From: Tengunoibacter tsumagoiensis
Lineage (GTDB): Bacteria; Chloroflexota; Ktedonobacteria; Ktedonobacterales; Ktedonobacteraceae
Reading direction: 5' to 3'
Length of the DNA: 64,000 nt
Assembly (NCBI RefSeq): GCF_003967535.1
Contig: NZ_BIFR01000001.1
Location: 1,921,001 to 1,985,000 of the forward strand
Shown: positions 43,879 through 53,700 of the stretch, one piece after another
Layout: each line of letters starts with the position of its first letter
How positions within the stretch are numbered: the stretch's first letter is position 1
Position numbers and translations under genes: made by a program
The notes under the pieces: model-generated
Seen by the model: the letters and a program-made list of their open reading frames with translations, nothing else
Databases searched by the model: none
What the model was told of the DNA's origin: nothing

Positions 43879-44301
43879 ATGACGTCAATGAATCAGGGGA
43901 ATGTCAATCGAGGGGCAGCGCCAGTGCCAAATCCAGCCAATTCAGTGGGAATGCTCAATCGTCAGAGCGCCGCACTCAATGCGCCAGCGGTGGGAATAGC
44001 GCCAAAGTTTGTTCCAACCCTGAGCGAAGAGGATGCGGTCTCCCAGGCTCGTCTGCTTAAAGCGCTTGCTGACCCTACTCGTTTGCGCATCCTGAGTCTA
44101 TTGAGCCGGCATGAGGGAGAGGTGTGTGTCTTTGAGATTGTTGAGAGCTTTACCCTTGAACAGCCAACAATCTCACACCACCTGCGTATTTTACGCGATG
44201 CAGGCCTGGTTGATTGTCGTAAGAAGGGATTGTGGGCCTACTATTATGTGCGCCGTGAGGCCTTGAATCGGGCTCGCGATATTATTGAAGGGCTGGCCTG
44301 A
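43879..44301 (+). CDS. ArsR-family transcriptional regulator
   Basis: A 140-residue winged-helix repressor. The first 45 residues are low-complexity (Asn/Ala/Pro-rich). The HTH domain runs from QARLLKALADPTRLRILSLL through TISHHLRILRDAGLVD and the wing RKKGLWAYYYV. In metal sensors of this family the segment before the recognition helix reads ELCVCDL; here it is EVCVFEI with one Cys, so thiol-metal sensing is doubtful. It may sense another signal. The ATG at 43879 has AAGGAG upstream. No efflux or resistance gene is next to it; it lies between aspS and two tRNA genes. Autoregulation is likely from the upstream inverted repeat. Confidence 0.9.
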   Translation: MTSMNQGNVNRGAAPVPNPANSVGMLNRQSAALNAPAVGIAPKFVPTLSEEDAVSQARLLKALADPTRLRILSLLSRHEGEVCVFEIVESFTLEQPTISHHLRILRDAGLVDCRKKGLWAYYYVRREALNRARDIIEGLA

Positions 44302-44522
44302 TCAGAGCGAAGGTGTGCGGACCACTCTCTTTGATACTGTATAGTTGTACAGTAGACAGTTGTAGGGCGTGGAGGTTTTTTTCTTAAGGTATTATTTGCC
44401 ACTCGTGGATATCGTGTTTGAAAACCATAAAGCAGTAACGTTTTTCTAGCAAAAGATGATCCTGTATTTGGAACTGGTAAGCCCATAGAATCACGAGTTT
44501 ACGGGTGGCGTGGTAAAACCTC

Positions 44523-44551
44523 TTGACAAAGTCGCTAAAATACGGTATCTT
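44523..44551 (+). promoter_or_regulatory. Promoter of tRNA-Arg copy 1
   Basis: TTGACA (44523-44528) and TATCTT (44546-44551) with a 17-bp spacer, 38 bp before the mature tRNA. Confidence 0.8.
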
Positions 44552-44589
44552 ACAACACGTAAACGACGCCACTATCTGGCGACAAGTAA

Positions 44590-44665
44590 GTACCCGTAGC
44601 TCAGTGGATAGAGCGACAGATTGCGGATCTGTAGGCCGGAGGTTCGACCCCTCTCGGGTACGCCA
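44590..44665 (+). tRNA. tRNA-Arg (GCG anticodon), copy 1
   Basis: 76 nt with encoded CCA. Acceptor GTACCCG / CGGGTAC, D-arm GCTCAGTGGATAGAGC, anticodon arm ACAGA-TTGCGGA-TCTGT (anticodon GCG, reading CGC and by wobble CGU), T-arm GGAGGTTCGACCCCTCT, discriminator G. The sequence is identical to copy 2 at 44910. Confidence 0.95.
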
Positions 44666-44668
44666 GTT

Positions 44669-44703
44669 GAGGCACCTGCTCATAACGAGTAGGTGCCTCT
44701 TTT
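44669..44703 (+). terminator. Terminator of tRNA-Arg copy 1
   Basis: Stem GAGGCACCTGCTC / GAGTAGGTGCCTC (44669-44681, 44687-44699) followed by TTTT, 4 nt past the tRNA. Confidence 0.9.
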
Positions 44704-44794
44704 GTTATGATTTTTGCTCCTGGTGGACAATCACAAAGCCAGGACAAAAGTGAGACAGATTTCTGGCGGCAGAGAATATTGGTCATGAATATGC

Positions 44795-44823
44795 TTGACG
44801 TAAAGTGCTTTCTCTGGTATGAT
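44795..44823 (+). promoter_or_regulatory. Promoter of tRNA-Arg copy 2
   Basis: TTGACG (44795-44800) and TATGAT (44818-44823) with a 17-bp spacer. Confidence 0.8.
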
Positions 44824-44909
44824 ACATCCATCGAACAAAGCAACATATTCCAGTATACCGACTGAGGTTTCTTGGAAGGTCGGGGGTAAAAGCATGTTCG
44901 GTAGCGTAA

Positions 44910-44985
44910 GTACCCGTAGCTCAGTGGATAGAGCGACAGATTGCGGATCTGTAGGCCGGAGGTTCGACCCCTCTCGGGTACGCCA
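44910..44985 (+). tRNA. tRNA-Arg (GCG anticodon), copy 2
   Basis: Identical over all 76 nt to copy 1, including the encoded CCA, and also sharing the preceding GTAA. The flanks differ, and each copy has its own promoter and terminator. Confidence 0.95.
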
Positions 44986-44987
44986 TA

Positions 44988-45025
44988 AGAACAGGTTAAT
45001 GAAAGTTAGCCTGTTCTCTTTTTTT
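44988..45025 (+). terminator. Terminator of tRNA-Arg copy 2
   Basis: Stem AGAACAGG-TTAA with TTAG-CCTGTTCT around a short loop, followed by seven T, begins 3 nt past the tRNA. Confidence 0.92.
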
Positions 45026-45078
45026 GCGATTATCTCTTCTTGTACTGGTGAGGCTGGTCATGGATGTTGAGGGAGAGC

Positions 45079-45148
45079 CCCCAGCGGTGACTGTCGTCCT
45101 GATCTGTGCCTCATGAGGCACAGATCAGGACGACAGTCACCGCTGGGG
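45079..45148. repeat. 70-bp perfect palindrome
   Basis: A perfect palindrome with 35-bp arms and no spacer, centred between 45113 and 45114 on TCATGA. Each arm reads from CCCCAGCGGTGACTGTCGTC to the centre. It lies between tRNA-Arg copy 2 and the convergent stop of leuA, 17 bp from the latter. It could end transcription from both sides; such perfect symmetry is more than termination needs. Confidence 0.95.
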
Positions 45149-45164
45149 AATAATCTTTCCACCC

Positions 45165-46916
45165 TTACACGCTTATTTTGTCATAGGTACTGTCTGTCTC
45201 TTTACGGGTTGCGCGGACTGAGCGGTTGACGGCGCTGACGAGGGCTTTAATCGAGGTCAGTTCAATATTCGTCTCAGTGGCGGCCCCAAAGTAGCTCTCA
45301 CCTTTGTCATTCTGAATCTCGATGTAGGCTGCTGCTCTGGCCTCTGCTCCCTGACTAAGAGCGTGTTCGGAGTATGAGCGAACAGTAAACTGCACGAGCT
45401 TCGTCTGATTGAGTGCACGTGTAAAGGCATCAATAGGTCCATTCCCCCGGGCTCTGAGCTCATGAATCTGACCCTCGTGGCTTACGCGGGCTACACATTC
45501 GACGGTCTCATGATTGAGGAGATCGACTTCCTGAACAGTGCGGAAACTCAGGATCTGGAACGGGCCCCGTGGCTTGAGATATTCGTGCTCGAAGGTCTCG
45601 AGAATCTGACGGTTAAGAATCTCTTCGCCTGTTTCATCGGCCAGCCGGTTGATGATTTTACCGAACTCTATGCGCATAGCTTTGGGGAGCTGATAGCCAT
45701 ATTCGCTCTCCAGAACATATGCCACACCGCCTTTGCCAGATTGGGAATTGATACGAATAATCGCTTCATAAGAACGCCCCAGATCCTTGGGATCAATGGG
45801 TAGATAAGGGATCTGCCAGAGCGCACCCGGCTCAGGATCTTGAGCGGCCATCCCCTTGTTGATTGCATCCTGATGGGAGCCAGAGAAGGCAGTGAAGACC
45901 AGCTCGCCAGCATAGGGCTGACGAATGGGGACTTCCAACCGTGTACACTTTTCATAGACGGCACGAACTGCATCGATCTCGCTAAAATCGAGGAAGGGAT
46001 CTACACCTTGAGTATACATATTCAGTGCGAGCGTAACGATATCAACATTGCCTGTGCGTTCACCATTGCCAAACAGCGTCCCTTCAACGCGATCTGCCCC
46101 GGCCAGCAGGCCAAGTTCTGTGGCCGCTACCCCGGTTCCACGATCGTTATGAGTATGGAGGCTAATAATGGCCGTTTCACGATTGCGCAAGTGGCGACAG
46201 AACCATTCAATCTGGTCGGCATGAACGTTAGGAGTTGAGATCTCGACGGTAGCAGGCAGATTTAAGATAATTTTATGCTCTGGTGTTGGTTGCCATACAT
46301 CCACGACGGCCTCGCAGATCTCCAGGGAAAACTCAATCTCTGTCAATGAGAAGCTCTCGGGCGAGTATTCAAAGGTGACCTCTGTGCCTGGGAGCGTTGG
46401 AAGCAGCTCTTTGACGAGTTGGGTACCGCGCGTGGCGATCGCTATAATCTCAGGTTTATCCAGGCCAAATACAACGCGTCGTTGAAGCGGAGAGGTCGAG
46501 TTATAGAGATGGACAATGGCTCTGTGGGCTCCGTGAAGTGACTCAAATGTGCGACGAATCAGTTCCTCGCGAGCCTGAACCAGAACCTGGATCGTAACAT
46601 CCTCAGGAATATGGTTTTCTTCAATCAGGCGGCGGATAAAGTCAAATTCGATCTGTGAAGCCGAAGGGAAGCCCACCTCAATCTCTTTAAAGCCCAGTTG
46701 GACAAGGAGTTGAAACATTGCTAGTTTTTCATCTATTCCCATTGGAATGGCTAGCGCCTGATTGCCATCACGTAGATCAACGCTACACCAGGTAGGCGCA
46801 GTGGTGATCGTTCGTGAGGGCCACTGGCGATCAGGGAGATGAATCTGTGGGCAGGGCTGGTATTTGGTAATACGTCCTTTTTGCATGCTAGAAATACGTG
46901 GTACTCTCTCATCCAT
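45165..46916 (-). CDS. leuA: 2-isopropylmalate synthase
   Basis: LeuA condenses acetyl-CoA with 2-oxoisovalerate, the first committed step of leucine synthesis. This 583-residue protein is the longer form seen in actinobacteria (LeuA type 2). The N-terminal TIM barrel shows SVDLRDGNQAL (metal and substrate Arg-Asp), GFKEIEVGFPSASQIEFDF, and ISLHTHNDRGTGVAATELG (HxH metal motif), with FGNGERTGNVD. The C-terminal regulatory domain (about 440-583) that binds leucine is complete, so feedback inhibition is likely. A strong AAAAGGAG precedes the ATG at 46916. No other leucine genes are near, and there is no obvious leader peptide or T-box. Confidence 0.96.
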   Translation of the reverse strand: MDERVPRISSMQKGRITKYQPCPQIHLPDRQWPSRTITTAPTWCSVDLRDGNQALAIPMGIDEKLAMFQLLVQLGFKEIEVGFPSASQIEFDFIRRLIEENHIPEDVTIQVLVQAREELIRRTFESLHGAHRAIVHLYNSTSPLQRRVVFGLDKPEIIAIATRGTQLVKELLPTLPGTEVTFEYSPESFSLTEIEFSLEICEAVVDVWQPTPEHKIILNLPATVEISTPNVHADQIEWFCRHLRNRETAIISLHTHNDRGTGVAATELGLLAGADRVEGTLFGNGERTGNVDIVTLALNMYTQGVDPFLDFSEIDAVRAVYEKCTRLEVPIRQPYAGELVFTAFSGSHQDAINKGMAAQDPEPGALWQIPYLPIDPKDLGRSYEAIIRINSQSGKGGVAYVLESEYGYQLPKAMRIEFGKIINRLADETGEEILNRQILETFEHEYLKPRGPFQILSFRTVQEVDLLNHETVECVARVSHEGQIHELRARGNGPIDAFTRALNQTKLVQFTVRSYSEHALSQGAEARAAAYIEIQNDKGESYFGAATETNIELTSIKALVSAVNRSVRATRKETDSTYDKISV

Positions 46917-47069
46917 CTGAAGGATACTCCTTTTTTAGTGGTAAAGACCAGGGGATTATGCGTCATTGATTTTTAAGTTAGTATAACATGCTGATCCAGT
47001 GCTGACTTCTATCTAGAGGTAGATACTTTGACCATTCTTTTTTTGTACATCTTTTTGATGGAGGAAATG

Positions 47070-47909
47070 ATGACGAACTATATCTGTATTGATGTTGGAG
47101 GAACAACCACGCGCATTGCTACGGCTGAGAGTTCTGAACGGGCTGAGATTACGATAGTTGAACGTTTTCCCACTCAGGCGAAGTATGAGCTACAGCTTGA
47201 GGCGCTTCACTCTATTCTTGTCCAGATTGGTCAGCCAGCGGGGATAGGCCTTTCATTGGGGGGACAGATGGCTCGTGATGGACGCTCTGTCGCCGTCGCT
47301 CCTAATCTACCTGACTATGTTGGGCAGCCTCTGGTGGAGACCCTGGAGCAGCGCTGGCACTGTCCTGTGCGGCTGGGGCATGATACCGTCTGTGGTCTGC
47401 TGGCCGAAAAAAACTTTGGAGCTCTTCAGACCAGTGAACGCTGTGCCTACCTGACCCTTTCGACCGGAACAGGGGCAGCAATCTTCTTAGGATCGCCGGG
47501 TCTGGCAATCTCGATTGAGATCGGGCATCAGGTACTGGATAGTAATCCACTGATCTGCCTCTGTGGTCAGATCGGTTGTTTGGAGACGTGTACTGGCGGG
47601 CGACAGCTAGAGCAGCGCCTGGGCTATGAGCTGACCCGGATCGTGGATCATGGCTTCTGGGAGCAGTATTGTGAGAAACTTGCCATCGGGCTGGTTAATC
47701 TAGCTCATCTCACACGGGTCGAACTGGTGGCCGTCAGTGGCTCCATTGCCTTGAAGAACGAGTTTCTCCTGCCTCTTCTCCAGCGAAAGATCGACGAACG
47801 CCTGTTAAATGCGAGATTAACCCTGACGTCAGCGCTTCTGGGCGAAAATGCTCCTTTGATTGGAGCACTGGCCCTCTTGCAGACCCCGCCTGAGCGCATT
47901 CTGCATTAA
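47070..47909 (+). CDS. ROK family sugar kinase
   Basis: A 279-residue kinase of the ROK family (glucokinase-like). The ATP site is IDVGGTTTRIATAE near residue 8, and the substrate and zinc motifs follow: LSTGTGAAIFL, IEIGHQ, and CLCGQIGCLE (Cys163, Cys165, Cys170) matching the ROK CxCGxxGCxE zinc motif. The sugar, probably glucose or a related hexose, cannot be fixed. The protein is about 20-40 residues shorter than most members. I chose the ATG at 47070 over two upstream in-frame starts because GGAGG lies 5 nt before it. It stands alone between leuA and clpC. Confidence 0.9.
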   Translation: MTNYICIDVGGTTTRIATAESSERAEITIVERFPTQAKYELQLEALHSILVQIGQPAGIGLSLGGQMARDGRSVAVAPNLPDYVGQPLVETLEQRWHCPVRLGHDTVCGLLAEKNFGALQTSERCAYLTLSTGTGAAIFLGSPGLAISIEIGHQVLDSNPLICLCGQIGCLETCTGGRQLEQRLGYELTRIVDHGFWEQYCEKLAIGLVNLAHLTRVELVAVSGSIALKNEFLLPLLQRKIDERLLNARLTLTSALLGENAPLIGALALLQTPPERILH

Positions 47910-48023
47910 CAAAGGACCATTCTCGCGATTTTGGCGGACCATTTGTCCTGGCTCCTTATTGAAATGCTCGATCGCCCGATAACTCTTCTATAGAGACTTT
48001 GCGACACAAGAAGGAGAGAGAGC

Positions 48024-50519
48024 ATGGGGAAGATTCATAAATATAGTCAGGAAGTTCGTCTGGTGCTGGCCTATGCACGAGAGGAGGCACAGCGCCTGCG
48101 TCACCGCCTTGTGGGACCAGAACATCTCTTGCTTGGCATTCTACGTTTACAGATCCCTTTAATTGAGGGAGTGTTTGCCTCCTTGCGCGTTAACCCTACA
48201 AATATCTGTCAAGCACTAGATTTTGTGATTGGGCGAGGACACAAAGCTATTTTGAGCGAGACGCTCTTTAGTGTCTCGGCGCGATCCACGCTGGCACGAG
48301 CGGAAGAGGCTGCTCAGGAGGGCGAGACTGAGAATGTCGAGGTTGAACATCTCTTCCTCGCCATTCTTGAGGAAGAGAATAGCATCGCCATGGGCGTTTT
48401 GGAGAGTTTTGGTATCTCTCGGATGCTGGCCCAGCATCAGCTGATCTCTCTCAAAGAAGGGGGATATGAACGGATAGCTGCCTCTGCTCAATATTATACA
48501 CGTTATGAGGCGACCCCTATCCTCAATCAAGTTAGTCGAGATCTGACGCTGGCTGCCCTGAATGATAACCTCGATCCCTTAATTGGCCGTGAGAATGAGT
48601 TAGAGCGGACCATGCAGATTCTTGCCCGCCGAACGAAAAATAATCCCGTCTTGCTGGGTCCGGCTGGCGTGGGCAAAACGGCCATTGCAGAAGGGCTGGC
48701 AGTGCGCATTGTCCAGGGGCAGGTCCCAGAACATCTAGCTCATTGTCGTGTCGTCTCTCTTGAAGCGGGACTGCTCTCCGTTGGCACCAAGTTTCGTGGT
48801 GATCTTGAAGAGCGGCTCAAGCGCATCTTGCAAGAGATCCTCCACAATCCAGGGATTATCCTCTTAATTGATGAGCTCCACACTCTGGCCCAGACTGGAG
48901 TAGCCGATGGTTCGGTCGATGTCGCCAATCTGTTTAAACCAATGCTCGCGCGTGGCGAATTTCGCTGTATTGGTTCCACGACCCTGGATGAGTATCGCAA
49001 GTCTATTGAGACGGACGCCGCCCTGGAGCGCCGTTTTCAGCCCGTCATGGTTGGTGAGACAACCCCCCAGGAGACCATGGCGATCCTTGAGGGACTGCGG
49101 GGCCGTTATGAGCTTTTTCATCGCGTCAAGATCAGCGATAATGCCCTGGAGGCCGCCATCAGAATGTCCAATCGCTATCTGAGCAATCGTTATCAGCCAG
49201 ATAAAGCCATCGATCTGATGGATGAGGCGGCTGCCCGCGTCTGCGTTCAGAGCGCCGTCCTGCCAGATACTATTCAACAACGGCGTGATGAGCTTCTGAG
49301 TATCCAGCGGGAGAAAGATAGCGCGATTGGTCGGAGAGATTTCGCGGAGGCGGCCCGGTTTTTGCAGCAGGAGCGCCAGCTCCGTCAGAGCATCTGGCTG
49401 GCAGAACAAGAATGGTCGCTCCGCTATCGTCAGCAGTGTCCTGCCGTTGAATGTCAGGATATTGCGACTATTGTTGCCATGTGGACGGGGATACCCGTTG
49501 TCGAGATTGCAGGTGATGAGGGTCTGCAACTGCTCCAGCTAGAAGAGAGATTGCATCAACGTGTGGTGGGACAGCATGAGGCGGTCCATGCGGTCGCGCG
49601 AGCCGTTCGCCGGGCCAGGACCAATATTCGGGATAGCCATCGTCCAATTGGCTCATTCCTCTTTGTTGGTCCCACAGGAGTTGGCAAGACCGAACTGGCG
49701 CGTGCCCTGGCTGAAGCCTTATTTGGCGATGAGAAGGCTCTCTTTAAGCTCGATATGTCAGAATTTATGGAGAGCCATCATGCCTCGCGTCTGACCGGGG
49801 CCCCTCCGGGCTATGTTGGGTATGATCAGGCAGGTCAGCTCACCGAAGGCGTACGCCGTCGTCCCTATAGCGTCGTGCTCTTTGATGAGATTGAGAAGGC
49901 CCATCCGAAAGTGTTTGACCTGCTCTTGCAGATCATGGAAGATGGCATCCTCACCGATGCCCATGGTCAGACCATTGATTTTAAACATACCATTATCATC
50001 CTGACCTCAAATGCAGGTACCGTACATCGAGCGCAGGGACAGATGTCTTTTGTCTCTCAGAAGGGCGAACAGGAGTTTCTCAAGCAGCAGCATCTGTATC
50101 AGAATGAACAGATTGGCCAGGCCCTCCAGCAGCTCTTTAAACCAGAGCTACTCAATCGCATCGACGAGACGATCCTTTTCCATCCTCTGCAACGCGACGA
50201 CGTGCGCAAGATTGCCGATCAGTTTCTGATTCAGACCCAACAACGATTAAGTGCACGCACCATGCATGTTGATATTAGCGAGTCTGCACGAATGCTTCTG
50301 GTCGAGCGGGGTTATGATCGAGATTATGGGGCTCGCCCCTTGCGCAGGACCATCCAGAGCCTGATCGAAGATCCATTGGCTGAACTGATCCTGGAGGGAA
50401 GGCTCAGTGCAGGCCAGCGCGTCTGTATCGAGGCCCAGGAGGGCAAAATTGCCATCAGTATTCACGCTACGATAGCTGCGGTTGTGCTACCAACTTGTGA
50501 TGATCCTGCCGCAGCTTAG
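48024..50519 (+). CDS. clpC: Clp protease ATP-binding subunit ClpC
   Basis: A complete 831-residue Hsp100 unfoldase of the ClpC type. The Clp-N repeat domain is residues 1 to about 145. AAA-1 has Walker A GPAGVGKTA (212-220). A middle domain contains a UVR-like RRDFAEAARFLQQERQL (about 430-450). AAA-2 has GPTGVGKTE (549-557) and SNAG/NRIDE sensors. The loop that normally docks ClpP, [L/I/V]GF, is replaced at the matching place by MSF (674-676), so interaction with ClpP is uncertain. The C-terminal domain is complete. GGAGAGAGAG lies before the ATG. No clpP gene is in this window. Confidence 0.94.
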   Translation: MGKIHKYSQEVRLVLAYAREEAQRLRHRLVGPEHLLLGILRLQIPLIEGVFASLRVNPTNICQALDFVIGRGHKAILSETLFSVSARSTLARAEEAAQEGETENVEVEHLFLAILEEENSIAMGVLESFGISRMLAQHQLISLKEGGYERIAASAQYYTRYEATPILNQVSRDLTLAALNDNLDPLIGRENELERTMQILARRTKNNPVLLGPAGVGKTAIAEGLAVRIVQGQVPEHLAHCRVVSLEAGLLSVGTKFRGDLEERLKRILQEILHNPGIILLIDELHTLAQTGVADGSVDVANLFKPMLARGEFRCIGSTTLDEYRKSIETDAALERRFQPVMVGETTPQETMAILEGLRGRYELFHRVKISDNALEAAIRMSNRYLSNRYQPDKAIDLMDEAAARVCVQSAVLPDTIQQRRDELLSIQREKDSAIGRRDFAEAARFLQQERQLRQSIWLAEQEWSLRYRQQCPAVECQDIATIVAMWTGIPVVEIAGDEGLQLLQLEERLHQRVVGQHEAVHAVARAVRRARTNIRDSHRPIGSFLFVGPTGVGKTELARALAEALFGDEKALFKLDMSEFMESHHASRLTGAPPGYVGYDQAGQLTEGVRRRPYSVVLFDEIEKAHPKVFDLLLQIMEDGILTDAHGQTIDFKHTIIILTSNAGTVHRAQGQMSFVSQKGEQEFLKQQHLYQNEQIGQALQQLFKPELLNRIDETILFHPLQRDDVRKIADQFLIQTQQRLSARTMHVDISESARMLLVERGYDRDYGARPLRRTIQSLIEDPLAELILEGRLSAGQRVCIEAQEGKIAISIHATIAAVVLPTCDDPAAA

Positions 50520-50762
50520 GGGTTTATCTCTTTCCTGATCCTATGGTTGTAGGCGACCAGTCACCTGCTTGAAAGAAAGATAGATCAGCTCCACTTGACC
50601 ATCTTTCATCCTTTACCTATACTAGAGCAGAAACGTTGCGTTCATTTTCGATGTTTTCTACAAAAAGTACGTTTTTCTCTTTCGAGAAGGAGCGCTTTCG
50701 TCCTGGGTAGTGAACGTATCCAAAGATCTCCTGAGAGATAGGCTCTTTAGAGTGAGGAAAGG

Positions 50763-53700
50763 ATGTCTGTGAAGATTATCATCCGTTGGAGACCTCTTGC
50801 TCTGGTTGGGCTGGTGATTCTTGCCTTGCTATTACGCCTGTATGGGCTCAATTGGGATCAGGGCAATAATTTCCACCCCGATGAGCGGCAGATCCTCTTT
50901 CATGTTGTGGCTTTATCCTGGCCAACAAGTTGGGCGCAGTTCCTGGACCCTGTTCAATCGCCACTCAATCCCCACTTTTTTGCGTATGGTTCCTTTCCTC
51001 TCTACTTGCTAGCATTTCTAGGCCATGTAGTAGGATATGGACCTGCGACCCCAAACTTTTTTTTTCAGATGACTATCCTTGGTCGTATTGTCTCAGCCCT
51101 TTTTGATACCGGGACAGTGCTTTTGACGGGGTTGCTTGGTCTGGCCCTGACCCCGGATGAGCGGCCTGGCCGACCATGTGCCTGGGGAGTGGCGCTTCTT
51201 GCTGCTGCCCTGGTCGCCTTTACTCCTTTAGAGCTTCAGCTCTCTCATTTTTATGCAGTTGATACGATATTGCTTTTCTTTGTCATGCTAACGTTGTGGG
51301 CCTCGGTGCGGCTGGTGGATGCTCCTCGTCCCTGGCTCTGGGCACTGGTAGCTGGAGTGGGCTATGGTCTGGCGATTGCAACAAAGTTTAGCGCGACACC
51401 TCTGGCTGTTCCCATCTTCGTTGCCGTTCTGCTCTACTGGTTTCGTCAGCGCCACTTTCTAGTAGCATTGAGTAGTTTGCTGATTGCAGCAGTCGTTACG
51501 CTGGCTGTCATGCTGCTGGCTCAACCCTATATGCTGCTCGATATGCATAATTTTGTACAGCAGGTAGGCGATCAAAGCAATATGGCGCGAGGTATGTGGG
51601 ATCTTCCGTATGTGCGCCAGTTTGCAGGCACCATTCCTTATCTTTATGAAGCACAGAATATGTTCTGGTGGGGTATGGGGGTGACCCTGAGCAGCGCCGC
51701 AGTGGGTGGAGTCCTCTGGCTCTGCTGGCGTCTCTGGCGTCATACATTGGATGCATGGCTCGTATTGTTGGCCTGGATTGTGATTTATAGTGCAATCACC
51801 GGGAATTTCTACGTAAAGTTTATGCGCTATATGCTGCCAATTTATCCAGCATTGGCGCTGTTAGCTGCGGGCGCAGTAATGGCCTTCTTCTTTTTTAACT
51901 GGTCTGCCCTTGTCGAGCGAGCAGCCTCCTGGAAGAAAGGGTTTCGTTTTGTGCAGATAGCAGCCATTGTGCTGGTGCTTGGCGGCACAATGTTTCAGGG
52001 TCTGGCCCTGTTGCATGTCTATAGTGTGCCCAACACACGGGTCCAGGCCTCGCAATGGATGTATACCCATCTGCCAAAAGGGAGCGTCCTGACCTATGAG
52101 CAGTGGGATGATGCCCTCCCCGTTGCTATCCCAGGTTATGATCCTGCCCAGTTTGTACAGGCAAGCTATATTGTCAATGGCCAGACAGTGAATGGCCTGG
52201 ACCTGTATGGTGATGATACCACGCAGAAAGCCGAGCAGTTAGCGCGGTTATTGCCAACGCTGACCGCTATCACCATGCCGACGGATCGACTGGACAAATC
52301 AATTCCACGGCTGCCTGCTCGCTATCCTTTAACCATCCACTACTATCAGTTGCTCTTTAGTGGACAGCTTGGTTTTCATCTGGCTGAAGAGGTCTCGAAT
52401 CGGCCCAGTCTGTTTGGCATCACGCTTGATGATAGCAGTGCAGATGAAAGCTATTCGGTCTTTGACCATCCAACAGCGAAGATTTTTGTGCGCGACACGC
52501 CCTATCCCTATACTGAGGATCAGCTTGTCCATAAATTATTGGAAGGAATTCAACTCCCTCCTCTGGGTGCTCGTCTTTCGGGCACCCAGGCCTCGCTGCT
52601 TTTAACTCCCCAGCAGATTGACGATAATCAATCCGAACCCTCTTTTGGTGAGCAGTTTCCACGTGGAAGCCTGGCGAATGCGCTTCCTGTGCTGGCCTGG
52701 TGGCTGGCCATAACCCTGTTGGGCTGGCTGGTCTTTCCACTGGCTTTTGTCGCCTTGCGACCCCTGGCGGATCGTGGATATCTCTTTAGTAAGCTCTTTG
52801 GTATCGTGCTCTTTGGCTATCTGGCCTGGCTACTGGCCTCTTTGCGCCTTGTGCCTTTTACTCAGACCAGCCTGTATGCTCTTTTTTTTGCTTTTCTACT
52901 CAGTGGAATTGCTGCTTATTATGGATTAAAGCGTAGCATTCTGTCTTTTGTGCGCGGGAAGTGGCGTTTATTACTAGGTGGTGAGATCTTATTTAGTCTG
53001 GCTTTTCTCGCACTTGTCGGAATACGTGCACAGAATCCGGACCTCTGGCAGCCCTTGCTGGGTGGAGAGAAGCCCATGGAGGTGGCTTTTCTCAATGCGG
53101 TGCTTCGGAGCCGCTTTATGCCCCCGCTTGACCCCTGGTTCTCCGGAGGGTATATCAATTATTACTATTATGGTTATGCTCTCTTTGCCTCATTCATTAA
53201 ATTGACTGGTATTGTTCCTCTGACTGCCTATAATCTGGTCATCCCAACGCTCTTTGCCCTGACTTTGAGTGGAGCGGTCATCATTGTCTACAGCTTTTCG
53301 GGCAGTGTGCTAACCGCTTTGCTGGGCGGCTATTTTGTCGCTGTAAGTGGCAATTTAAATGGAATACTTCAACTGAAAGAGCAGTTCGTTGATCTCGTCA
53401 CTCATTTACCGCTTGCTCCATTTAATTATTGGCAGAGCAGCAGAATTATTGATCGAACCATTAATGAATTTCCTTTCTGGAGCTTTCTCTTTGCTGATCT
53501 GCATCCCCATGTGATGAATATGCCCATTACCGTTGGATTGCTGAGTATTCTAGCTGCGCTCTTGCTTACTGGCGGTCCAGATGAGCCACGATGGTTCGCG
53601 CCTGAGGTTATTTTACGGTATCTCTGTGCTGCTTTTCTGCTTGGAACATTGGCGTGCGTCAATCCATGGGATATGCCAGCCTATAGCTGCTTGCTGGTGA

